A stretch of DNA of 64,000 bases from CAWKDG01 sp963848355. Its GTDB lineage: Bacteria; Actinomycetota; Acidimicrobiia; Acidimicrobiales; UBA8190. Of the stretch, positions 8,891 through 16,253 are shown in pieces. Every line of letters starts with the position of its first letter. Position 1 is the first letter of the stretch. Location of the stretch: assembly GCA_963848355.1 (NCBI GenBank), contig CAWKDG010000001.1, positions 310,001 through 374,000 on the forward strand. Reading direction: 5' to 3'. The notes below the pieces were generated by a model. The model ran no database searches. It was not told where the DNA came from and saw nothing but the letters and a program-made list of their open reading frames with translations. The translations under genes and the position numbers were made by a program.

Positions 8891-9966
8891 CCGGCCAGAC
8901 GGGCGAGGACGTCGGCGGCCGAGACGTGGCGGTCACGGGCCAGCGTCCCCAGATCGTCGACGCCGTCGCCCGGGCCGTCCACCGGACCGGAGCCGGGGGG
9001 AGGCGCCCCGAGCCCGAGGGCCAGGGCGCCGGCGAGGGCTCCGAGGAGGTCGCGCATCTCGGGCGGTGGGGGGAAGTACTCGTCCTCGTCGGTGACGCAG
9101 ACCTCCTCCACGCCGTCGACCGGGGCCAGGCGGGCCACGACGGCGTCGACGAGCTCGTCGGGAGCCGAGGCGCCGGCGGTGACACCGACCGTCCCCGAGA
9201 GGTCGTCGGGTAGTTCGTCAGCCGCGTTCACGCGCAGGACCCGGGGGCAGCCCGACGCCTGCGCCACCTTCTCGAGGGCCCGGGTGTTCGACGAGTTGAC
9301 CGAGCCGATGACGACGACGACGTCGGCGCGTCCGGCGATGGCTTTCAGAGCGGCCTGGCGGTTGGTGGTGGCGAAGCAGAGGTCGGACCGGTTCGGCATC
9401 CAGAGATCGGGGAAGCGGAGCTTGGCCCGGGCCATGATGCCGGACCACTCGTCGTGGCTGAGGGTCGTCTGGGCCAGCAGGGCCACCGGGCTGCCGGGCG
9501 GAACCGGGGCCTCGTCGACCTCGCCCTCGGACTGGACGAGACGGACGGCCGAGGGCGCGACGGCCATGGTGCCGACGGCCTCCTCGTGTCCCTCGTGCCC
9601 GACGTAGAGGACGGTGTAGCCCTTGCGGGCCCGCACCTTGAGCTCGTGGTGGACCTTGGTGACGAGGGGGCAGACGGCGTCGACGACGACCCGGTCGAGG
9701 CGGCGGGCGTCGGTGACCACCTCGGGGGCCGACCCGTGGGCCGACAGCATGAGCGGGGCGCCGGCCGGGACCTCGTCGACGTCGTCGACGAAGACCACCC
9801 CCTGGGCCCGGAATTGGTCGACGACGTGACGGTTGTGGACGATCTCGTGGTAGCAGTAGACGGGGGGTTCGAAGACCCGGACCATCCACGCCAGGGCCTT
9901 GATGGCCTTCTCCACCCCGGCACAGAAGCCCCGCGGGGAGGCCAGCAGGACCCGTTGGACAGGCAC
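8887..9966 (-). CDS. ispH: 4-hydroxy-3-methylbut-2-enyl diphosphate reductase
   Basis: Last enzyme of the MEP isoprenoid pathway: a [4Fe-4S] enzyme reducing HMBPP to IPP and DMAPP in the cytoplasm. All three cluster cysteines are present in context: SPRGFCAGVEKAI near residue 15, VVDAVCPLVTKVH near 99, and SDLCFATTNRQ near 200. Substrate-site histidines (YHEIVHNRHVV, LSAHGSAPEV), the Glu-containing GHEGHEEAVG loop and the SSNT motif are intact. The last 50 or so residues (after EYFPPPPEM) are a Gly/Pro/Ala-rich extension beyond the usual ~310 aa. GTG start at 9966, 7 nt from the -10-like TAGCCT on its strand. First gene of the leftward chain, divergent from the DUF512 gene. Confidence 0.96.
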   Translation of the reverse strand: MPVQRVLLASPRGFCAGVEKAIKALAWMVRVFEPPVYCYHEIVHNRHVVDQFRAQGVVFVDDVDEVPAGAPLMLSAHGSAPEVVTDARRLDRVVVDAVCPLVTKVHHELKVRARKGYTVLYVGHEGHEEAVGTMAVAPSAVRLVQSEGEVDEAPVPPGSPVALLAQTTLSHDEWSGIMARAKLRFPDLWMPNRSDLCFATTNRQAALKAIAGRADVVVVIGSVNSSNTRALEKVAQASGCPRVLRVNAADELPDDLSGTVGVTAGASAPDELVDAVVARLAPVDGVEEVCVTDEDEYFPPPPEMRDLLGALAGALALGLGAPPPGSGPVDGPGDGVDDLGTLARDRHVSAADVLARLAG

Positions 9967-9971
9967 GTGAG

Positions 9972-9989
9972 CAGGCTACCGGTAGCCTG
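9972..9989. promoter_or_regulatory. 18-bp perfect palindrome; symmetric divergent promoter
   Basis: caggctaccggtagcctg is its own reverse complement and occupies most of the 28 bases between the ispH and DUF512 start codons. Each strand carries GGTAGCCT, that is, a TANNNT -10 element with the same flank. Its last T lies exactly 7 nt before the start codon on both sides (9988 to 9995; 9973 to 9966). This fits two leaderless transcripts fired back-to-back. A dimeric repressor site is an alternative or additional role. Confidence 0.65.
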
Positions 9990-9994
9990 GGGGG

Positions 9995-11458
9995 ATGTCG
10001 GCGCCCCGGGTGGTCTCGGTGGCGGCCGCGTCACCGGCACAGCGCGCCGGCCTGCAGGTGGGCGATGAGTTGCTGGCCATCGACGGTCGCGCACCCCGTG
10101 ACGTGATCGAGTACCGCCTCCTCGTCGACGAGGCCGACCCCGAGCTGGAGATCCGCCGGGGCCACGAGGACGTGACCGTGACGGTGGGCAAGACGGCGGG
10201 GGAGGCCCTCGGGGCGGAGGTGTCCTCGGCGCTGTTCGACCGGGTCCGGACCTGCGACAACCACTGTGAGTTCTGTTTCATCTACCAGCTGCCGAAGGGG
10301 ATGCGCCGGAGCCTGTACCTGAAGGACGACGACTACCGCCTCTCCTTTCTCTACGGGAACTTCACCACGCTGACGCGCTTCACCGAGCTCGACCTCGAGC
10401 GGGTGCTCACCGAAGGACTGTCGCCGTTGTTCGTGTCGATCCACAGCACCGACCCCGAGCTGCGGGCCCGGATGCTGCGCAACGTCCGCGGGGCCACCAG
10501 CCTGCGGTGGCTGCGGGCCCTGCTCGACGGCGGGGTCGAGGTGCACGGCCAGGTCGTGGTCTGCCCCGGGGTGAACGACGGCGAGGCCCTCGAGTCCACG
10601 CTGGCCGGCGTCGTCGACGAGTACCCGGAGCTCGCCACCGTGGCCTGCGTCCCTCTGGGGGTGAGCGACTACACCACGGAACCGGCCATGAGGGCACACA
10701 GCCGGGACGAGGCGGGGGCGGTGATCGACACGGTGGAGCAGTGGCAGGAGCTGGCCCTCGGGGCCCTCGGGCGCCGGCTCGTGTACGCGGCCGACGAGTA
10801 CTACCTGATCGCGCGACGGCCCTTCCCCGCCACCGAGCGCTACGACGGGTTCCCGCAGCACGAGAACGGGATCGGGATGGGGCGGGCCTTCGCCGCCGCC
10901 TTCGGGGGCGACACGGGAGCCGCCATCGGGATGAAGCCGGGCTTCTTCGCCTGGGTCGACGGCGCACCGGCGGCCGGCTACCGCGCCCCGCGGACAGCGA
11001 CAGGACACGGCGCAGGGAGCCCAGCCACTTTGCGGCGGACCGGGGGCGGGGCAGTGGCCGTGATCACCGGCGAGTACGGGGCCATGGTGCTCGGTCCCCT
11101 CCTGGCCGAGTTCGACGGGCGGTCGGCGGGCGCGAGGGCGACGGAGATCCGGCTGCTGCCCGTGCACAACGCCTTCTTCGGCGGGAACATCGCCGTGACC
11201 GGTCTGCTGACGGGGGTCGACGTGGCCCGGGCCCTGGCCCGGGAACCGGCGGGGCACCGGTACCTGCTGCCCGACGTGTGCCTGTCCGAAGGACGGTTCC
11301 TCGACGGGTTGACGCCGGCCGACCTTCCCCGCCCGGTGGAGATCGTGCCGACGGACGGACTGTCGTTGCGGCGCGCCCTCGAGGGAGAACCCGTCGATGT
11401 CGGCGATGGGGAGCGCGCCGTACCGGCGGTGCCGGTGGCCCTGGGACAGAGCCGATGA
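9995..11458 (+). CDS. DUF512 radical-SAM-like Fe-S protein with PDZ domain
   Basis: 487-aa putative Fe-S oxidoreductase of the DUF512 family. Residues about 5-60 form a PDZ-like domain (AAASPAQRAGLQVGDELLAI). A cysteine motif CDNHCEFCF (C-x3-C-x2-C) near residue 85 matches the radical-SAM cluster site, followed by GMRRSLYLKDDDYRLSFLYG, a DUF512 hallmark. The C-terminal half is the DUF512 domain proper (VITGEYGAMVLGPLL, HNAFFGGNIAVTGLLTG). The biochemical role is not established. In Firmicutes and cyanobacteria this family often neighbours der, and here its stop overlaps the der ATG (ATGA), supporting a link to ribosome biogenesis by context. Confidence 0.88.
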   Translation: MSAPRVVSVAAASPAQRAGLQVGDELLAIDGRAPRDVIEYRLLVDEADPELEIRRGHEDVTVTVGKTAGEALGAEVSSALFDRVRTCDNHCEFCFIYQLPKGMRRSLYLKDDDYRLSFLYGNFTTLTRFTELDLERVLTEGLSPLFVSIHSTDPELRARMLRNVRGATSLRWLRALLDGGVEVHGQVVVCPGVNDGEALESTLAGVVDEYPELATVACVPLGVSDYTTEPAMRAHSRDEAGAVIDTVEQWQELALGALGRRLVYAADEYYLIARRPFPATERYDGFPQHENGIGMGRAFAAAFGGDTGAAIGMKPGFFAWVDGAPAAGYRAPRTATGHGAGSPATLRRTGGGAVAVITGEYGAMVLGPLLAEFDGRSAGARATEIRLLPVHNAFFGGNIAVTGLLTGVDVARALAREPAGHRYLLPDVCLSEGRFLDGLTPADLPRPVEIVPTDGLSLRRALEGEPVDVGDGERAVPAVPVALGQSR

Positions 11459-12899
11459 CGGCGGTGTCACCGGTGCGGACGGGACGGCGGGGGTCGCCGG
11501 CGACGGCCCCGGTGGGACGGACGCCGGTGGTGGTGGTGGCCGGACGACCGAACGTCGGGAAATCGACCCTGGTGAACAGGATCGTCGGGCGCCGGGCGGC
11601 CGTGGTGGAGGAGAGACCGGGGGTGACGCGCGACCGGCTCGAGCTCGACGCCGAGTGGAACGGCCACGCCTTCGTGGTGGTCGATACCGGCGGGTGGCTG
11701 GGGGAGGCGACGAGCTCGACGCCAAGGTGGCGCGCCAGGCCGAGCAGGCCGTGGGGAGCGCCGACATCGTGATCCAGGTCGTCGACGTGGCCGTCGGGAT
11801 CACGACCGAGGACGAGGACATCGCCCGGCTGCTGCGGCGCCGGGCCCGCCAGGTGATGCTCGTGGCCAACAAGGTCGACAACGAGAAGCGCGAGACCGAC
11901 GCCTGGGAGTTCGTCTCCCTGGGCTTCGGCGATCCGTGGATGGTGAGCGCGCTGCACGGGCGAGGGACGGGGGACCTCCTCGACGAGATCGTGGACCGCT
12001 TCAAGGGCATCGACGACGCGTCGACGTCCGAGCAGGCCGCCAAGATCTCCGCCGGCGGAGAGGGAGACGATGTCTTCGGTCCCGAGGGCGGTGAAGACGA
12101 AGGCCGGAGACGACGGCCGGGGTCGGCCGACGTCGAGTGCCCCCGCGTGGCCCTCGTGGGTCGGCCGAACGTGGGGAAGTCGACGCTGTTCAACCGGTTG
12201 CTGGGGGAGGAGCGTTCGATCGTCCACGATCTGCCGGGGACGACGCGTGACGCCATCGACACCGTGCTCGACACGCCCGAGGGTCCGATCCGTTTCGTCG
12301 ACACGGCCGGGATGCGACGGAAGTCCCGCACCGAGGACGGGACCGAGTACTTCGCCATGGTGCGCGCCCTGGCCGCGCTCGACCTGGCCGACGTCGTCCT
12401 CCTCGTGATCGACGCCACCGAGGGGGTGACCCATCAGGACCAGCGCCTGGCCGAACGGATCGGGGCGTCGGGGAGCCCGGTGGTGGTGATCCTGAACAAG
12501 TGGGAGCTGGTGGGGACCGAGGACCGCCCCATGGTCCTGGCCGACGTCGAGGACCGGCTGGCCTTCCTGGGGGAATCGCCGGTGGTGAAGGTGAGCGCCC
12601 GGACCGCCATGGGGGTGCACCGGATCCTCCCGGCGTTGCGGGCGGCCGTGGAGGCGTACCACCGCCGGATCCCGACGGGTGAGCTGAACCGGGCCGTGCG
12701 GGCGCTGCAGGTGGCGCACCCCGCGCCCGGCTCGCGGATCCGTTATGCCGTGCAGGGGGCGATCGATCCGCCGACGTTCACCATCTTCGCCACCCGTCGG
12801 CTGAACGCCACCTACCTGCGCTATGTCGAGCGGAAGCTCCGCGAGGAGTTCGCCCTGGGACCGACGCCCATCAAGATCCGGGTGCGACTGCGGGGCTGA
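11455..12899 (+). CDS. der: Ribosome-biogenesis GTPase Der (EngA), frameshift in domain 1
   Basis: Double Era-like GTPase acting in 50S subunit assembly. From ATG 11455 the first G domain reads VVVVAGRPNVGKSTLVNRIV (P-loop), then PGVTRDR and VVDTGGWLG. At about 11700-11705 the reading frame breaks inside a G-run, and the protein continues in a second frame as GGDELDAKVARQAEQA. After that come NKVD, the second P-loop (LVGRPNVGKSTLFNRLLG), DLPGTTRD, VDTAGMRRKS and NKWE, and the KH-like C-terminal domain ending RVRLRG. One extra G in the run restores a full-length Der. Since der is essential in the bacteria tested, a consensus error is likelier than a dead gene. It overlaps the DUF512 gene by ATGA. 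Confidence 0.9.
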
Positions 12900-12907
12900 C
12901 GCCGGGA

Positions 12908-13105
12908 ATGCCGTGGTGTGAGTCCTGCAACCGGATGGTCGAGGAGACGGACGTCACCGACGACGGAGGCTGCCCGGAGTGTGACGAGCCGCTCGAGGAA
13001 CGACGCCACGTGCCGTGGCACTTCAAGTTCCTGCTGGCCGCCAGCGTGATCTATCTCGGCTACCGCGCCTATCAGGGGATCGCCTGGCTGGTCCACCACG
13101 CCTAG
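12908..13105 (+). CDS. Small zinc-ribbon membrane protein
   Basis: 65-aa protein beginning 9 bases after der. It has two CxxC knuckles (MPWCESCNRMV and GGCPECDEPL), a zinc-ribbon arrangement, then one transmembrane helix (FLLAASVIYLGYRAYQGIAWLV). The ribbon probably stays cytoplasmic with the helix as anchor. No function is known to me. Position suggests co-transcription with DUF512 and der. Confidence 0.8.
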   Translation: MPWCESCNRMVEETDVTDDGGCPECDEPLEERRHVPWHFKFLLAASVIYLGYRAYQGIAWLVHHA

Positions 13106-13141
13106 ACGACGGCCGAGGAGGACCGGCCGCGTCGAGATAGG

Positions 13142-13147
13142 TAGACT
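13142..13147 (+). promoter_or_regulatory. -10 element (TAGACT) for tRNA-Pro
   Basis: TAGACT fits TANNNT and lies 15 nt before the first base of the tRNA, leaving room for a short 5' leader. No convincing -35 hexamer is seen. The same hexamer precedes the tatB-like gene. Confidence 0.4.
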
Positions 13148-13162
13148 TCCTTTCCGCAACGA

Positions 13163-13240
13163 CGGGCTGTGGCGCAGTTTGGTTAGCGTGCTTGACTGGG
13201 GGTCAAGAGGTCGCGGGTTCAAATCCCGCCAGCCCGACCA
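13163..13240 (+). tRNA. tRNA-Pro (GGG anticodon)
   Basis: Cloverleaf elements are readable. The acceptor stem CGGGCTG pairs with CAGCCCG, followed by discriminator A and encoded CCA ending at 13240. The anticodon arm CTTGA-CTGGGGG-TCAAG gives anticodon GGG, which decodes CCC, and the T arm is GCGGG-TTCAAAT-CCCGC. No intron is present. The next 900 bases look different from the surroundings, so this tRNA is a possible integration site, but no duplicated 3' end was seen. Confidence 0.95.
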
Positions 13241-13278
13241 CGTGAGCTTTGATAGAGCGCTGATCGGATCATGGTTCG

Positions 13279-13764
13279 ATGAAGAACAACGTACGCGTCG
13301 CAAGAGAGATCTCAGAGGCGAGGACGGCTGAGTATTCCTTGACCTTGTGGGCCGAGGTTCCCGTCACGGATGGACCTCGTGGTGCCTACGTGACATTTCC
13401 CGACATTGTCCGTGCCGTCCTGGTCGGCCGAGGCGCTGCCCTTGCAGCCGCCGGCGATGAACTCGGGCGGTTTCAATCGCCCGAGTTCGACATCGTCGCT
13501 GTAGCCGTGCTGGCTGCTTGGTTCCTCGACTTTGGTTTCTTCCGGTTCGCCTTGGACAAATTGCCGGTTGGGCTGCTTTTCGGCCCCGAACCTGTTGCGG
13601 TCACAGAGGAAATGGCGAACCGGCTGTCGGTGGCCGGGGCTCAATTCCTGTGTGGCTACGAGGAGCAAGATCCGGACAAGCGAAGCAGAGTCGCACCCTT
13701 CGCCGCTCTCAGCATCAGAGAAGCAGTGTGGGGTGGGCCCTTGCCCGAAGAGTGGATCGCCTAA
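13279..13764 (+). CDS. Hypothetical protein
   Basis: 161 aa with an ATG start; I do not recognise the family. The sequence has a mixed, globular composition (RGAYVTFPDIVRAVLV, VAAWFLDFGFFRFALDKLPV) and no signal peptide or clear membrane span. Codon third positions are less GC-biased than in neighbouring housekeeping genes, which suggests it was acquired. It sits 38 bases after tRNA-Pro, beside another orphan frame. Confidence 0.6.
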   Translation: MKNNVRVAREISEARTAEYSLTLWAEVPVTDGPRGAYVTFPDIVRAVLVGRGAALAAAGDELGRFQSPEFDIVAVAVLAAWFLDFGFFRFALDKLPVGLLFGPEPVAVTEEMANRLSVAGAQFLCGYEEQDPDKRSRVAPFAALSIREAVWGGPLPEEWIA

Positions 13765-13863
13765 TCGTTACGCCGCAAGATCCGATCCTTGACGCGCGCT
13801 CGACTCACAAGAATCCACGACGCCAGTTCAGGGCCCGGTCGTCCTCGGTTAGCATGTCCCCAT

Positions 13864-14151
13864 ATGGAGAGTGGATCCGGAGCGGATCTCATAACCGTCG
13901 GCGATGCCAGCGCGGAGGCGCCGGGACTCTTGGCAAAGTTCCGAGCGGACGTCATGGCCTCCGGGTTCGATCCCGCGTCTGAGTGGCACTGCCAGAAATG
14001 TGAGACCGACTTCAGCGGAGACGAGATATGCATTGTGAGGGCCAGCGATATCCTGGCTACCGCCATTGGGCAGCCCGTCTGCCCCGGCGACGACTGCATC
14101 GCCCGGGGCTTAGAGACAGTTCATCCCAAGGAGACGATCTCGCGGCCCTAG
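13864..14151 (+). CDS. Small hypothetical protein with CxxC motif
   Basis: 95 aa from the ATG at 13864; an upstream in-frame start exists at 13789. Four cysteines occur as CQKC, then a single Cys (EICIVRASD) and a CPGDDC pair, compatible with a zinc finger. There is no good ribosome site. GC bias is again lower than average. The family is not recognised and reality of the gene is moderate. Confidence 0.45.
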   Translation: MESGSGADLITVGDASAEAPGLLAKFRADVMASGFDPASEWHCQKCETDFSGDEICIVRASDILATAIGQPVCPGDDCIARGLETVHPKETISRP

Positions 14152-14162
14152 GGGCTGGGGGC

Positions 14163-15440
14163 TCAACCGCAGAGATTGGTCACCGTCGGCGTGTTGGCTC
14201 CCATGCCCGTTGGCGTGTAGAAGCCGGGTGACGGGTCACCGGCGAACCGGTCGGCCGTCCACTGCACGTAGTCGTTGATGGTCGCGCTGGCGTCGATGTT
14301 GTCGTGGGTGAGCCCGGCGTAGAGCCAGCGTTCGAGGTTCTGGGGAGGGCTCAACGCGCACAGCTGGGAGGCCAGGGCCGCCGTCGTGCTCGGCAGGACG
14401 AGGGCGTCGTCGGACCCGCCGGCGATGACGATGGGGGCCGGGCTGGCAGTGGTGAAGCTCGCCGGGTCGTTCAAGTTAGCCAGCGTGTTCCACTTGCTGG
14501 GTAGCGGGCTTCCGGGAGCGAATTTGAAGACCTTGCTGAAACCCTGCTCGAGCAGGGTGAAGCCCAGGGTGTCGAGGCATTCGGTCTTGAGCAGCTTGAG
14601 GTCACTCTTGCCCTTGGCCGTGAGCAGTTCCGAGGTCGGGGCCAGCTTGTTGCCGTAGGCGGAATTGAAGCCTCCGACGGCCAGGAAGGCCAACGGCCAG
14701 TTGCTGGTCGTCTCGGCATACTCGAGGAGCGCCGTGTTCTGCGACGGCGGGGCCATGGCCAGCACACCTTTGAGACTCAGGGTCGGCGCGTAGGACGCGG
14801 CGATCTGCGAGGCGAACATGGCCGTCTGGCCACCCTCGGACCAGCCCCAGACGACGTAGTTGGCACTGGCGTCGGCGGCCGGCAGCTGCCGGGCGGCCTT
14901 GACGATGTCGAGCGTATTGCGGGCGGCGCTCGTTCCCACCAGGTAGGGGAGGATCCCGGGGGATTTCGGGAGGATGCTGGAGTTCGCTTCTCCCTGGTAG
15001 TCGGTAGCGACGACCTCCCACCCTTGGGCCAGAAGGTTGTTGATGTTGGGGACGTCGGTCGTCGGGTCGAGAGACGGTGCGCACGACTTGTTCGTACCGT
15101 CCGTGGGGTGCGCCCACGTCACCACGGGCCACCCGCCTCCCGGCGCCGTACCCGGAGGCACGAAGACGAGCCCGGTGACCTTCACCGGCTTGTTCTTGGG
15201 CACGGTCTCGGACCAGTACTCGACCAGGTACGCGGTGCCGTCGACGGCATTGGCCGTCACCGGCTCCGAGGCGATGAGGGTGCCCGGGGCCGTCGGACCG
15301 CCAGCGGCCTTCGCCGCGGCGGGACGAGATGCCGCACCGCTCGCCGTGGTGCCTGTCAGCACAACGGCGGCCACCAAAATGAGCGCTGTCAGGCCGACAA
15401 ATGCGGACCTGCCCCGCGCCGCGATCGATGCCTTGGTCAT
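14163..15440 (-). CDS. Secreted lipase/esterase, alpha-beta hydrolase (LIP family)
   Basis: Exported serine esterase, 425 aa from ATG 15440. The N-terminus is a signal peptide (ARGRSAFVGLTALILVAAVV, then Ala/Gly-rich). The mature part has the nucleophile elbow VVWGWSEGGQTAMF (GxSxG with Ser), a later acidic loop GGSDDALV and the catalytic-type His in GLTHDNID. The region AGLVFVPPG...PVVTWAHPTDGT is typical of secretory lipases and of actinobacterial 'lipase family' proteins. Several cysteines (CAPS, CLDT, CALS, final CG) could form disulfides after export. A GGGAAGGGAC-like ribosome site precedes the ATG. Lipid specificity is unknown. Confidence 0.85.
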   Translation of the reverse strand: MTKASIAARGRSAFVGLTALILVAAVVLTGTTASGAASRPAAAKAAGGPTAPGTLIASEPVTANAVDGTAYLVEYWSETVPKNKPVKVTGLVFVPPGTAPGGGWPVVTWAHPTDGTNKSCAPSLDPTTDVPNINNLLAQGWEVVATDYQGEANSSILPKSPGILPYLVGTSAARNTLDIVKAARQLPAADASANYVVWGWSEGGQTAMFASQIAASYAPTLSLKGVLAMAPPSQNTALLEYAETTSNWPLAFLAVGGFNSAYGNKLAPTSELLTAKGKSDLKLLKTECLDTLGFTLLEQGFSKVFKFAPGSPLPSKWNTLANLNDPASFTTASPAPIVIAGGSDDALVLPSTTAALASQLCALSPPQNLERWLYAGLTHDNIDASATINDYVQWTADRFAGDPSPGFYTPTGMGANTPTVTNLCG

Positions 15441-15557
15441 GCGAACCCGTCCCTTCCCCCGACACGATGGGTGCCACCGAGCCACCTGAAGTTACTTGCT
15501 ATTCCATCGACCCGGGGGTGTCCCCACCAATTCTGACGAAATCAACGATCCGAGGGC

Positions 15558-16190
15558 TCACTCGTCGCTGTCGGCATCAGCGTCGCTGAACGATCCGACG
15601 CGCACCGGCCCGTCGGGCTCGTAGGTCGTCATCACCACACCGGTCGCCGACTGGCGAACCCCGGTGAGCCGCAGCGCCCCCGGGACCCTCCCGTTCCCGA
15701 AGAGGCGCTTTCCCCGACCGAGATGCACGGGGAACCACAGCAGACGGTATTCGTCGATCAGGTCGTGATCGATGAGGGTCTGCACCAGGTTCCCGCTGCC
15801 ATGGACCTGAAGCTCGCCGCCGGGCTGCTCCCTGAGCGCCCGAACGTCACCCACCACGTCCGCGCCCAGTAGCACCGACCCCGGCCAGTCGACCGAGGCC
15901 AGCGTGCGCGACGCCACGTACTTGGGGAGCCGGTTGAGCGGTCCGGCGATGGGATGACCGGGATCGGTCACGCCGGGCCAGTAGCGGGCGAAGATCTCGT
16001 AGGTCCGCCGGCCGAGGAGGAAGGCACCGGCGTCGGCGAAGCGCCCGGCGATGGCGGCACCGAACACTTCGTCGGCGTAGGGGAAGGTCCACCCGCCGTG
16101 GGTGAACCCACCGTCACCGTCCTCCTCCGGGTCCCCCGGTGCCTGCATCACGCCGTCGAGCGTGAGGAAGGTGTGCAGGGTCAGACGCAT
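15558..16190 (-). CDS. RibD C-terminal/DHFR-like reductase
   Basis: 210-aa cytoplasmic protein of the RibD_C/dihydrofolate-reductase-like superfamily, predicted to bind NADPH. The N-terminal strand TLHTFLTLDGVMQAPG, AFLLGRRTYEIFARYWPG and GGELQVHGSGNLVQTLIDHDLIDEY are the family signatures, and LLWFPVHLGRGKRLFG closes the fold. Actinobacteria have many such paralogues of uncertain substrate, so it should not be taken for a true folate or riboflavin enzyme. Upstream gene on the same strand: the acyltransferase. Confidence 0.85.
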   Translation of the reverse strand: MRLTLHTFLTLDGVMQAPGDPEEDGDGGFTHGGWTFPYADEVFGAAIAGRFADAGAFLLGRRTYEIFARYWPGVTDPGHPIAGPLNRLPKYVASRTLASVDWPGSVLLGADVVGDVRALREQPGGELQVHGSGNLVQTLIDHDLIDEYRLLWFPVHLGRGKRLFGNGRVPGALRLTGVRQSATGVVMTTYEPDGPVRVGSFSDADADSDE

Positions 16191-16203
16191 CGTGGTCTCC
16201 TCT

Positions 16204-16253
16204 CCGCTAGGACTTCGGATCCGCTAGGACTTCGGATCCGCTAGGACTTCGGA
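16204..16253. repeat. 17-bp unit repeated 2.9 times at a gene 3' end
   Basis: The unit ccgctaggacttcggat occurs at 16204-16220 and 16221-16237, and as a 16-base partial copy at 16238-16253. The last copy holds the reverse complement of Pro-Lys-Ser-stop, so the array begins inside the terminal codons of the acyltransferase gene and extends downstream of it. Unit identity is complete over the overlapping bases. Confidence 0.92.

Noticed and set aside
7451..9607. 718-codon rightward open frame
   Set aside because: Antisense to the MFS exporter and ispH; composition is Gly/Asp/Glu/Arg-rich and no family is recognisable.
11690..11715. Programmed ribosomal frameshifting in der
   Set aside because: No slippery heptamer with downstream pseudoknot was evident, der is not known to use it, and similar breaks occur in many unrelated genes here. 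Sequence error is simpler.
13163..16253. Integrated mobile element at tRNA-Pro
   Set aside because: No integrase, transposase or duplicated tRNA 3' end was found, so only the atypical composition is reported.
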